A DNA stretch of 64,000 nt, taken from Dactylonectria macrodidyma (Eukaryota > Ascomycota > Sordariomycetes > Hypocreales > Nectriaceae). The DNA is taken from positions 1,904,501 to 1,968,500 of the forward strand of contig JAGMUV010000002.1 in the NCBI GenBank assembly GCA_020744425.1, written 5' to 3'. Within the stretch, counting starts at the first letter, position 1, and each line of letters begins with the position of its first letter. Of this stretch, positions 9,465-21,345 are shown one piece after another. The translations under genes were made by a program, and so were the position numbers. Under the pieces are notes generated by a model. It did not search any database, was not told the DNA's origin, and saw nothing but the letters and a program-made list of their open reading frames with translations.

Positions 9465-12400
9465 TTAGCATCGATCAACGAAAGACGTCTGATATGTTTC
9501 TTTTTTTATCTTATTAGAGCTCGACGCTCGGATCTCTAACATACCGGAAAATGCCCTCGTTGGGCAGGGAAGGAAGGACACGGAGTACCGGAGTAGGAAT
9601 ATTCAGCGTTATCGCGGGGATGCCCTCGATGTTGGGCATCAGGATGGGCTTCTACATAGCATTGGCTTGTTCCCTCCTTGCAAGTCAGCCTTTTGGTTGT
9701 TTTTTTTTTTGGTTCACACGCATACATGCAATAATGTGATAGCGAGTGTAGCAGCACGCTCTTCAGTATAGCCCCGAAGGAGCATGAGTAGTAATTGGGT
9801 TAGCAGGGGATCCAGGTTTCCCACTGCCAAGGATATGAACAAAAAGTTGTTAGACTTCAACTCCATATACTCCCTATACAATGTGTTTGGGCTTTCCATC
9901 TTTCCTCGTCGAGTGTTTGATTCTGATGAAAGAAGTCTGCCGTCACGCCATGTTCGCCAACTTTGCATTGTCCAGTACGCCCGGGATATATGTCTTGACT
10001 GTCGAGGACACATTTTAAGCGCGCGACATGCGGTTTCCGCGCCTAGCACGCCATATCCTTATGCGGGTAAACGCCATTCGCCATCGTGGGAAATGGTATC
10101 GCGATGGTGAGGCGTGATGATGTTGCAGCAAAAACAGGGATCCTGCAGATGGTGTGTGTTGGTGGCTCGATCTGAGCAACTCAGGGCAGGTCTCATGGGA
10201 GAGCATCAGTACTAGCGGTGCATGGGGGAGTGTCGAATGTTCGGTCCAGACTCCGGATAAATCCCCAAGGTGTTCTCATTGGGGCCATTGCTTTGAGTAA
10301 GGAGGATGTCTGGTGTAGGTTGGGGGTCTACCCAATGCAGATCGTGTATGGCGTGAAGAGCAACTCTATGACGTTTAATTGTTACTCATAAGATGCCATT
10401 TGATTTTGACTCTTGCCACCTGTAAAGTTGCAGTGTCTCTGAGATGGTTGTGCCTTATTCCTTGGGTATGGGTTGTCACGTCAAGAGAAGTAGATAGCCT
10501 CGTGTATTGCTGGTGTTAAATCATATTCTGTTATCAACAACGATAAACTTACAACAACGCATACGTGAACTGAAAACCCTGCCATGACCAAAAAGAATCT
10601 CTGCCTTTGTGATGAAAATCGTTCATTGTTAAATCAAACACGGTGGATCGTTCCATTGAAGCTAAGCGGCGTGCGCAATAGCAACTTCAACTGACGCAAT
10701 GCGGCTCCAGCTCAGGAACAGCCCCAGATTCGACGTCAACAGAGCCGCAGCAAATGATGCAATCTCGCAAGCTGCCGCAACGGGTCCCTTTAGCCCGAAC
10801 TAATTCTGGGGTAAGCTGCAGGGCCGATCTCGCCCCTGGAGTGTTCGAATGCCTGCAGAGAATGGTGTGACGGGAGGGGGGCGTGCAAGTGAGGGGGCGA
10901 AGAGGGGACTTGCTGAGTGCCCGTCAGTGAGAGATGCTGCCAGCGGGCGGTTAGTTGCGGTGAAAGCCAAAGCGGGATGATGCCATGATGGTGTTGTTGG
11001 GCATCATGAAGTTTCGTCCGTGTGACACCAGATATGTCATTGTTGCAGGATGTAGCTCATCTGATGAAATCATGCTTCCCGTTTCGAGTCCAGGAGAATG
11101 CCTATCAGCTCGGGTTGACCGAGGTGCGCCCTGACGGTGATCACGATGGTAGAGTGCAAACCGCTGGTAAGCTGACGATAACGCAATGGCTCACTGGTAG
11201 AGAGGCGATACGGATATCGGGATTCGCGGCGCATGTCCGAACTTAGTCTGGGAACGGAGGCTTGGAACGTGGAGAGTGGAGAGTAGAAAGTGGAGAGTGA
11301 AACATGCAGCGGGTAGATACTGTAGATGGAGGCGGGAAGATGATCATGGTGGTTAGTGGTTGGTGGTGGTGGTTGGATCCCAGATGGTTGGAGACGGATG
11401 GTGGGAGGCGATCGAAGCCACAAACACCGACGTCACGACTAGTATTCAAGGCGGTTGGCGCGACTGTAACTACGGCAGTCAATATTAAAGATCCCGGTAG
11501 GCAAAGGTAGACTCGGATAAGTGAGGCCGTAGGGCGAGATAAGCAGTCACGAGGGTTGCATCGGTTGGCGGATCGTCGACCATCTAGACGGAGAGGATGA
11601 TTGGACTCGGAGTTGATGAGGAGACGATAATCGACACGGTTTGCCGCGATAAGCTTGCAGGAGAAGGCACGGGAGAAGGGAAGCTTTAGGACTCGAGCTG
11701 ATTCTTGTGAGATGTGAGATAGACAGGTCTGATGCTTGGCAGATGAGCGCTCCTCTTGTATCTGGATAGGTATGTTGGTACGCAAAGGGTCTCGCATCAT
11801 GTCTGCAGTCTCTTGCAGTTTCCTTGCAGTTTAGGTAGTATATACGATGCATAGCCCTCGCAAACAAGGGACCAGAACGTGAGAACGTGAGGACCCTTCT
11901 TGCACTATCTACGCGCATGGAAGCTGGTGCTGATAAGGAATGACATCCCGCGATGCGTGGGATGTTCGTGTGTGGCAACGAATGAATGGTCGGCAGGAAG
12001 CGGAAGCCTTCATCAACAGGCTCGGGATTGGACGCATCATCTGCATCCCTGATAGAGCGAACCCCCCCGGGAATCTGAGAATCCACGGACCAGATCCCGA
12101 GAAGAGGATCCACGCCAGCAAGGGATGAGACAGGTCAGGTCACGGAAAAGAGGCAAAAACGAAGTCTGGCTGCGCGTATCACGATAGGGAAGCGGGCGGT
12201 CGAGGTATGTAGGTAGGTGAGGGAACGTGGGAATCGTGATAAGCATCGACGGTCCAGTCAAAATGTTCCTGCAGCATCGGGACCCCCCTCCAGGCAAGGC
12301 AGGAGTACCTAATCAGTTAAGGCCATCAGCGCTACATTGGTTCCGAACCTCGAACCCTGTGGACGGAAGCATTGGCTGGACGGATGAGCACCGAGGCAGA

Positions 12401-14540
12401 CGATGTAATCCTAGCATACGATGGGTTGGGAGAAACGGCATGGTATCGCAGGCGGGCTAAGATAGTGTACCATCGGAGAGAAACACGGCGGGTAAGGCGC
12501 CTCAGCGATTCTTACTGCATCTGCTTCGCATCTCGTTCCACCATTCCAAGTCCCTTATCTATGCTGCTGGTCTTGCATCACCGCCAAGGGTCGACGACGA
12601 TACTAGTTTGGTCCAGATCATCTACACTCTACCGAGCACCCCACCAACCACTTGACGGGAGAGCTACTAGCAATCAATATTAGCCTACTCTTCCGAAGAA
12701 GGGCTGCTGACCACCTGCTAGGTACAGACTAATAATACCACCTATCTCGAACCCTTTTCGAGGCCCTCCTCCTTTCCCCGGCTTGTTGGCCTCCTTCCCT
12801 TGATGGAAGCGTTGGGTCCGAGGGATTGGTCGGCGCCATGCACAGTTGGATGAATCGAGTATAAACCAGATACACCAAATGCATCAACCGTCCATCCAGA
12901 GTCCCGAATCGCCCTCCCACCATCCAAGTTCAGCCCAGCCCTAGCCAAGGGAGGCGTCATAGCTTGCCTCGATTCAGCGAAAGGCTCCTCCCCCTCCCTC
13001 TCCCCCCATCTTCTTACAGTTCGGCTGTCCCTATTCTTTCCAGGCCCAATGCAAGCTGAAATCATGCAACGTGGGCGCGGCGTCTTGGGGCGTACTTTTG
13101 TCGCTCGACGTGAACAACACTGACGCTAAGATTGGGCATGTTCCCCCTTCATCAATTATTTCTCGTCCACAGGCAGCTTGTGATAGTTCTCAAACTCGCT
13201 TGCGCCGAGGATATCCGCAGCCAGCCAGCGTGCCAAAACGATTGGCCCGTGAGTCTGAGCACTGATGATGTGATCTGGAACCGTTAAAGGCTCGATCCCA
13301 CGCACGAGGGACCCCGTGCTCCAGGGAAAGACGGAGAGAAGCGGGAAAAAATGTATTTTTTTTTCCTTCAATTGTGGACATTCTCAGCCGCATAATTCAC
13401 ATTCCAATTCGTTTTACGTAGTCTGAATCCATCGTATTTGGGACATTGCGGCTCCCAGTTCTGCATGGCTCTTCATTAAACTAAACCGTGGGCTATTTCT
13501 AAGCCGCAAGTGGCCCGCTTGCTTCTCAAGGTGTGTCTGTTCAACTCTCAAGGTGAGGGGGGGAAATTGGAGACGGACGTGCCCTGCATTGAGCGAGAAC
13601 CAAAAGATGCTTTCAGCCATTCAGTCAGGGAGGCATGTGCCAGGGTCTTGGCCTAAGACAAACGACGTTCATGGAACTGTCTTGGTTAGTCAGTTTAGGT
13701 ATTTGCCATGATTCAATGCATACTTTTCCATCTTCGACGGCCCCCCCTGGTCCAGTTCACCCTTGTGGGTTAATGCTACCCCATCCACGCACGCTGTCGT
13801 CGGTGACGCAGCTTGCATGGGCTTCTGCTTCATCGGCATCGTCGAGGACACCTTTCCAGCTTCGAGGGCGTGGGGAGGGTCGTCGCTGACCTGAATCCCA
13901 CGGCATGTTGCCTGCCCGTCTGCCTGTCTACCTGTCTGCCACCCACCCTGAGAGATGGCGATGATGCCCTGAGGACGAATGCCATGGGGGATGGGGATTG
14001 GCGCAACTCCATGTTACATCCAAACCTGGCAAGCCCAACCAGGAGCCGCACACCACCAACTGCGGCTTGCAGATCACGCAGAAGCCGCACAACCAATCGT
14101 GATAGATATACCTTGGTAGGCAGAGCAGAGTTCCGTTCCTTGATCTCCCCATCTGTACATCTTGGGTACCTGTCGTGGCCTCTTGTCACCCCGCAACAGA
14201 TTGACGGGAAAGGAACAAAACGAGGGGACGCATACGTAGCTCAGATAGGGGTCATGTATTCCATGAAAATCCATGAATCCAATGGAGTCTACCGATACAG
14301 ATTCATGGAGTCGACGGATAACTTCTTACAGACCCCAGACAATCCAGGCCAAGCAGTGACCCCCACCCCGTCAAGTCACCCCACGGCGGCCCTGATGCTT
14401 GCTCGGACGCGCTGGAAGCAGCCCACGTCTCGCTATTTTAACCGCCCATCAGGATCTTGTTTGCCGCTGCTGCTGGCGCTGGCTTTGGCTCTCGGACCTC
14501 GTCCGGAAAAAAAAAAAAACTTACCCATCGCATCGTACAT

Positions 14541-14570
14541 CGTGTCGTGTCGTGTCGTGTCGTGTCGTGC
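14541..14570. repeat. (CGTGT)n pentanucleotide microsatellite
   Basis: About six near-perfect 5-bp CGTGT units, followed to about 14600 by degenerate copies (GTTGCGTTGTATCGTG). It lies in gene-free DNA and is preceded by a 12-base A run near 14507. Confidence 0.85.
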
Positions 14571-15710
14571 TGTGTTGCGTTGTATCGTGCCGCGTCGTAT
14601 TGATCGTCCTACCAGTACAGGACTTTTCAGTGTCTACGGCCCTGTCATGTCAATGCATGACAACAAAGCAACCAACCCAAGACTGCCCCGGGCAACTATC
14701 GTCAACAAGTGGACCGAGGAAATGCAGCAGGCGGCCGATGTGAAATGTAATGACGGGGCATTCAGCAGCGCCAACGGTCACCAACAGGTCCCATGGCCAT
14801 GCCTTGACTCGGGATGATCGCTTGGCCCTGCTGCCCTTGTCAGACAGTCACAGACCCAAGTTCGTCGTTGAGCCGGCGTCTTCTTGGTGTCTTGCCCTTG
14901 TCTTGCCCTTGTCTGGGGTGTACCAGGCGAATGCGTCTTTGGTCCCTCCGCTTGCCCAACTCCAGGTCCAACCCCGCAACCTAGTCTATTTTGCGCCAGG
15001 AGTTGGGCTAATGGATTGATGGACTAATGAGCTGCTCCTGCTCTGCACAGCAAGCACATGGAGCCATGGTTGTACCGGCGCCGTGGTGTGTAAAGGAGGG
15101 GGGATTTAATTAGGATTGGGATGAGCGGGGGAGAGCTACTGGTCTACCTAGGGTAACAGCGAGAACCCGATGACACGCCGAGGAAGATCGGGACACGGAG
15201 GCGCAACAAATCAACCCGATTGAGGGAGATGGAGGGGAATTGAGCGAGAACCAGACTGCGAGAATGAATGATCTGAGCGAGAAAAGCACGGCGAGAATGA
15301 TCTGAGCGGAGTCCGGCAGCCCGTGACCCGGCAGCCGCAGATACGCAATGGAACATCAGCGAGAAACATGGGGCACAACTCACGAGCATCATCCATGCAT
15401 GGCCTGGGAGATCCTTGGCCTGAGAGGCATTCGAACCCCGGCTCCTCCTCCGGCTATGGTGGGGGTTGGGTTTCCTAGTCCACGATGCGAGGGAGCCCAC
15501 GATGTTTCCAGCATCTCTCCGTTTCTTTGCCTGTGCAGTTGCAGCAGCATCATGGGCATGCATAGGCCGGTAACGCACGCTAGAGGATGCGACAGAAACC
15601 TTGAGAGTCAAGTGGAATGGGGGCCTTGATGAGTGACTCGGGCCTTAGTTGGCGTCCGGACGGACCTTGTTGACTTTTTTTTTTCTGTGATTACCGTTGT
15701 GTTTATGTTT

Positions 15711-15747
15711 GTGTGTCCGTGTGTCTGTGTCTGTGTCTGTGTGTCTG
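15711..15747. repeat. (GTGTCT)n / (GT)n microsatellite
   Basis: Imperfect hexanucleotide GTGTCT with interspersed GT and one GTCCGT variant, about six units, in gene-free DNA. Confidence 0.8.
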
Positions 15748-16058
15748 AGATCAAGCCAATTGTGCGAATGTGGTCTCAGTCTTAGATGCCTCATCGATCC
15801 AATGTAGTTTAGTTTGTCGACGGTGGTTGGTCGTTGATGCTGCTGTTACTGCTCGTCTTCTGACAAGAGTAGACGCACCTTTGCAGAGAGCCAGCCATGT
15901 CGAGCGACGGCAATCCTTAGAACCTGTCTGGTTGTTCTGCCAGCCATGTCATGCATGGATTATTCAAACAAGTCCGAACCAACACGGTTGCATGACGGTC
16001 GACACCACGATCCAATCTCAATTCAACATGAGGAGTCCCGCAGCGATTAGGTTGTGTT

Positions 16059-16111
16059 AAAAAAAAGAAGAAGAAGAAGAAGAAGAAGAAGAAGAATAAT
16101 AATAATAAAAA
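16059..16111. repeat. Compound (AAG)n(AAT)n microsatellite
   Basis: An A run at 16059 leads into about ten AAG units and then about five AAT units. A short frame on the minus strand reads it as a Leu/Phe homopolymer tract, which I regard as an artefact. Confidence 0.9.
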
Positions 16112-18450
16112 GGCTCCGATGGAAGCACGAGAAGACCTTCCATCATGCTTTTTTCTAGCGGAAAGCCTGAACGTGCAATGCAGCAGGTACAGTAGCTTCC
16201 AGTGGAGACGAAACTTGCACCTCGCAGCACATCCTCTCACACCTCGCATCTCACACACGGGGCTTGAGGCGGAAGAGGGGGGCAAAAGTGACGGCGTCAT
16301 TCTAGCTCCCTCATCCCGAAGAACCCGGCCGTCCGGGAGAAAGAAACGGGCCGCCGATGGAAGGGCGGGCAGCGGTGTCGAAGGAAAAAAGAGTTTTGTT
16401 GGCGTAATGGCTTCGCAAGTTGTCAAGGTTGCCTTTGGCACAAAGACGCAAGAATGGGCCAGCAACACGCACCACGACGACGTAGCGAAACGTGCTCGGC
16501 GGGGTGGATGAGACGAGACAGCGGTCACTGGCCCGGCTCCCCAGCAGCACTTCTTTCAGTGGCCCAGGCTCGTCTCACTGGCCTCAAGTGGCCTTCACTG
16601 CCCGGTAATAGCACACAAGTTCACCCCGTCCCCTCCCTCCCCAGTGGACAGCTCAGTGGAGACCGCCCCGTCTGGTGGAGAACTCCAGCTGGGGCTTCGC
16701 CAAAACAAAGAGGAAGGAACTGGAAAATGAATGGGTTGAAAAGTTGACTGTCCAACTGGAAGTGTTTGTCCTGGCAGGTACTGACTGTGCATACCTACTT
16801 ACCTCGGGCCTCCGCTCCTAGAGTCGTGGACTTCGTACGTTGTCTCCCCACAGAACAGACATCTTGTCAATGGGCAGTGCGACGCTGAATGATAGCCTAC
16901 TGACATTCCTAGAATGCTTTTGAGACGACCTGCGTACTCTTTGATTGGCAATCCCTCCAATTCCTACCCGGATGGACTCGTTGGACTCGTTGGCTTACTT
17001 CGCGGCGCTCGAGTGAATGCATCATCGGCACAGCTTGCCTGGCCCTCCACACATGCAGGTATCCCGTACCGCCCTAGAATATTGTGCCATCAATGTCGCG
17101 ACTGTCATGACAGTATGACCCCGTCCAATCCATCGCCATCCTGTCACCTGGCCACCCCCTCCTCTGTCCGTCCACTTTTAGCCATCCGAGCCTCCCACAC
17201 GCTATCGCTTCTGCAACCCTCGCCGTCCATGAACCCACTGTCGCTGCAAGTCGCAGGCGCCTTTGACTGGGCGGTCGAGGCCTGTCCCTCCCTCTGGAAC
17301 TATCACCACACCCCCTTCTCACCCCCGCCTTCCTCACCCACCCAGGGCCACCTTGCTGGAGAGGGCGCGGCGAGAGTTGAAGCTGCTGCTGGATGGGTGC
17401 GTGCCTGACATTGTCCGTGATGCTAGCTCCGATCGGGATGGACAGAGCCCTGCAGGCGCGACGTGCGCAACCCGGCACAAACAGCTTTCAGCACAAGCTC
17501 GACGCAGCTTCGACGCAGCTCAACGTAGCTCAGCGCAGCAACCTTGATGCACGCCGTCGCCTCAGTCAGGCACCACCTTGGCTGCGAGATTGTACCATTG
17601 ACGTCTCCGACCTCGTCACCCCCCGTTCTGGCCCCCGTCTGACCTTTTTATGCAGGACTCCCTCATAGCTCATAGCTCATGGCTGATGACGAGATTCGCT
17701 CCCTCTTCGGAGCATGCATCTGCAACCTGTTGCTCTGCTATGAGCAACGCCCCTACTAGCCCCAAGCATTCGTACATGCCGGAAGGGTCATTGTACCTCC
17801 GTACTGGATTGGACTGGACTGTACCTAGGTACTGTGCACCACTGCGACCTCAAAGCTGGTTGCATATTCCCTGGCTCAAATCGTCCACCGTTCCAGTCCT
17901 TGGCTGCTTGGCTGCTGCTGGCCTACTTCTGATTGATCCCCCCATGCCATTCGATCCCCAAACAAACCCGGCTGGCCCTGGTGCGCGAAACATACAAGAG
18001 CTGAGCTTCCCCGTTCCCAGAACCGTCTCCCCTCCACCCCCTCACCTGCTCCAAGACTGATGGTCCGTGGTTCTTTTTTACAATTTTCCCTCTGATCTCC
18101 ATCGCCCATCGTCGATCATCCGTCGTCCTTTTCCTTTAGGCGAAGGACCCCATAATAGCACCGTACTCCTCCTGTAGGTGTACCGTACCCGACCCCATAA
18201 GCTCTTATCAATCTCGCCGGTGCCAATTGTTCTTTATCATAGCGTCTGCCTACCTGCCTACCAACCGACCAACCTAGTCCCCAACAGCACTTGGCACTGT
18301 ACTTAGGTGCTAGTGCTCTACCTTACCCGACCCGTCCCCCCGTATCCAAACCACGGTCGACTGCTTTCCCACTGTTATTTCGGCCTCACCACCCTATCGT
18401 CAGCGGGTGTCAGACACGCCCACACCCAGACAGTCACTCACCCGCGAGCA

Positions 18451-18476
18451 GGCTCACGCTCACGCTCACGCTCACC
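18451..18476. repeat. (GCTCAC)4 hexanucleotide repeat
   Basis: Four GCTCAC units directly ahead of the 10-bp minisatellite, in the leader-like region upstream of the Ecl1-family gene. Confidence 0.8.
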
Positions 18477-18489
18477 TTCCTCGCGCCCT

Positions 18490-18571
18490 CTTCAGCCTTC
18501 TACAGCCCTCTTCAACCCTCTTCAGCCCTCTTCAACCCTCTTCAACCCTCTTCAACCCTATTCAACCCTCT
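18490..18571. repeat. 10-bp minisatellite (TTCAACCCTC)n
   Basis: Eight units of 10 bp with consensus TTCAACCCTC; variants are TTCAGCCCTC, TACAGCCCTC and TTCAACCCTA. Because the unit is not a multiple of three and has no stop codon in any + frame, three overlapping open frames run through this area. They are a by-product of the repeat and not genes. Confidence 0.9.
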
Positions 18572-20241
18572 CAACTTTGCAACCCTCTCACGCACGCGTT
18601 CGCCGTTGCCTTACAAGACCAATTACAACCACACCACGCCACTTACACCTGGCAGGGCGAATCCCCAACGGGAACGAGCCCACCCAAAACGGTCACAAGA
18701 AGTCGCCAATTTTTTTACCAGGCCCGCTGCTGCTCCTCCTGTGGGTCAGTTCCCTGCGAAGTCCCTGTCAGTCCCTGGCCTCACCGCAGCCAACTGGGAC
18801 GACGAACGCAAACCCCCCCCAACAGTGTCGACAGCTCGCCGATAGTTGTCGCCTCGATTGTGGACACTGATTGGCTAATTTCTGCGGGCAAACCATCTCC
18901 GCTTTCGGCTCCTCGCTCACTCAATCACGACGACAAAGTCGAGTCACAGGTGCCCCAACTTTGGCACGCCATCCCGTACAAAAGGGTCTCGCGTGCCCCG
19001 ACTTCGCCCATCTCGCCGCGTGGTCAAGATCTGCATCATATCTATCGAACTCGAGTCCAAAGGGCCACGACAACCTTTTTCCATCGATAATCCAAACCTG
19101 CCTAGATTTTTTCTCCTTCTCCTCTTCTCCTCTTCCCCTTTACCCGCTCTCCCTTTTCAACCAGTTAGCGAGAGTCTCCGCTTCGCCAAACAACCCAGCT
19201 GCTTAGTACTACACTACGACAACCGCCGCCAGACAACGCAACAGGACGGCCTCAACCCCCGGCGCCCGCTAAACCGCTTCCCCCCTACCACAACCCACCT
19301 CGAACCAAGGGCGCCCCCGGCTCCATTTCCCTCCCAACTTCAACTTACACACTGCCGAACCATTTGGCTACACAAGGACAAAGACGCCCGCTCGACGCTT
19401 AAAATTGTCCAACAGCAGGCTCCTCTCCCTAACGCGCCGAACTGGACATAGCTCAGCCTCGTCCCCACGTCGCAGATCTGTTAGTTCTGCGAGTGCCTGA
19501 TCGGTGACGCAACATCGACTTGGTCTCCCGTCAGCTCCCTGGCGTTCTTTTTTACTCCCTCCCTCGACTCATCGACCTCCGGAACGAGAATTAAATAGTT
19601 GTGCCACCCTCAAAAATCCGGCCACACCTGAAGCCTAAACAGCACAGCTCCTATTCTAGTCCAACTGTTCTCGTCCGCTCCAACGCCTTGCCTGTCGCCA
19701 TCCGCAAATCCCCACACCAACATCCACACGACATCGGCCGTCGGGGAATTGTCAACCTCTCGTCCCTGCACATGTGCAGACGCCCCGACCACAATTTGCC
19801 ACCCCGAAGATTCTACCCTGGCTTCACACATTCTCGATTTGTCCAGGCACGAAGAAGCACGAGAAAAATTTTGCATCTCAATTCCACCCCGGGTCCAGCT
19901 TCTTTCAACCAGGCCAGGGACAAAGGGGTACTGAGTTCTGCAGCCTAGCGCCCGCGATAAGCAAGTTCCCCCCACAGTCGAACCACTGAAAAGCGTTCGC
20001 CCGCGCCCGCCCAGACAAACCCCCAGCGCCTCCTACCGACTACTACCCCCTACAACTGCCCCCCAAATAAACCCCGGCTGCCCTGAAAGCCTATCACCTC
20101 TTTATCTCTGTACCTCCTCCTCTTCTCCACCAGCCTGTTCTTGGTCATATCATCCTTCTACTCCCAGTCACACGAGACCGACCATTTTGTCTCGTCTTTT
20201 TTCACTCTTTCTCTTCCCTCCTCAAACTTCACCTGCTCCCG

Positions 20242-21345
20242 ATGCATCACAGTCGCAAGAAGTCGGGCCACGGCCTGCCCAATACGTCCCTGACGGACGT
20301 GCGAAAAGCCGTCTCCACGACCGATCCCAAGCACAAGCGACCCGCCATGACTCGGAGACAAACTCCCCAGAAGCTGGGCCGGAGCCAACGCGATCGGGAG
20401 CGAGAATGGAACGAATCTTGGGAAGACGAGAGAGAGAGTTTTCCTCAATACTGGTACGTCTCACGTCAGCCCTGAACCGTCGAATTCGTCTTTTGTTCCT
20501 TCTTTGCAACCTCCCGCCCGTCCGACCCGCCGGATCGGTTTGTTCCTTGCTTTTGCCCTGGCAGGACGCAGATGCCGTCATCCCAAGTGCCCGGGAAGCG
20601 GGTTTTGCACCACCCTCAAAGATAGAAGCAATGAGAACCCTGTGCTGACATTGAACCCCGTTTACAGTATGACTTGCGAGAAGCAATTCATCCCTCATGA
20701 CGATATGGGCTTGTATTGTTCCGACAGGTATGTACAAACCCGCTCTTCGAGTCCAGTGTGGATCTTGAAATTCCCCATTTGCCTCCCCCGCGCCTCCCGT
20801 AACCCATAACCCGCTCGTGTTGCTAATAATATCGTTACAGCTGCCGCAGAATTGATCAGACGTCGACGTCACAACCCGCCGCTTCAGTCCGCAATTACGT
20901 GTCGGGCAACTACCCCTTCTATGCTGTCGGCAACCCGGAACCCAAGGACATCATCCCTCGAGCGTCGCCCTCGCGGCCCAGCTCCATGCACCTGAGTTCT
21001 CCACCGATCACGCCCGGTTCCGGCTCCGCAGCTTACCAACACACGTCGGCTATTTCTGCCCTCCGGTCCCTCAACGTCCGCCCTCCGAGCCCTCCGTCGC
21101 CGACGGGCAGCTCCAGCAACCTGTGGCCTTTTAGCCGCAGCGCCGCGACCAGCCCACACAACTCGTACTCGCGACCCTCGGCTGCGTACTTTTCGTCTAC
21201 ATACGACGGAGGTTACTACGGCGGTGGCGCCTACACCTACGATGTCAGCTCTGGAGGCATGGACCGCCCGTTACCCTCTCGTCACCCCGGGACGTACTCG
21301 CGGCCCAAAAGCATCGAGCTCGTGACGCCCATGGTCGGCAGATGA
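20242..21345 (+). CDS. Ecl1/Ecl2/Ecl3-family lifespan-regulator-like zinc-binding protein
   Basis: Exons 20242-20453, 20668-20727 and 20841-21345 give 258 residues; introns are 214 and 113 bp (the second has a GCTAAT branch site). Splicing assembles FPQYCMTCEKQF...GLYCSDSCRRID, a compact C71-x2-C74...C88-x3-C92 motif with a PHDD spacer. This is the signature of the Ecl1 family. In fission yeast these small proteins extend chronological lifespan and respond to zinc or nutrient limitation; here the role is inferred. The N-terminus is basic and polar, and the C-terminal 150 residues are disordered, rich in Ser, Pro, Gly and Tyr (SSTYDGGYYGGGAYTYD). The protein is longer than the yeast versions (under 100 residues), as in other filamentous fungi. 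The large non-coding region upstream suggests heavy regulation. Confidence 0.85.

Larger units (their letters stand above)
9465..20241. other. Gene-free stretch of about 10.8 kb
   Basis: I find no frame here with protein-like composition, family resemblance or a consistent exon chain. All long frames are overlapping shadows in GC-rich DNA. The region holds several simple repeats (listed separately). From about 17.1 kb it becomes strongly C/T-rich on the + strand, with minisatellites and CT tracts up to the Ecl1-family start at 20242. That part looks like a very long promoter plus 5' leader with many upstream ATGs. A non-coding transcript cannot be excluded from sequence alone. Confidence 0.5.

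Noticed and set aside
11160..11225. D-arm-like GGCTCACTGGTAGAG
   Set aside because: No T-arm (GGTTCGA) at the right distance and no acceptor pairing.
13813..14817. 334-codon open frame on +
   Set aside because: Residue composition is erratic, it spans a microsatellite, has no family resemblance and overlaps equally long frames on both strands.
15400..15480. tRNA-like stretch on the minus strand (GGGGTTCGAATGCC with a TAGTCCA-like word)
   Set aside because: The T-arm stem does not pair around the TTCGAAT loop, and no matching acceptor or D arm can be formed.
15917..16528. 203-codon minus-strand ORF with a long Phe/Leu run
   Set aside because: The hydrophobic run is the translation of an (AAG)n microsatellite.
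18291..19090. Three overlapping + strand ORFs of 184-227 codons
   Set aside because: All are kept open by a stop-free 10-bp repeat and CT-rich DNA; not protein-like.
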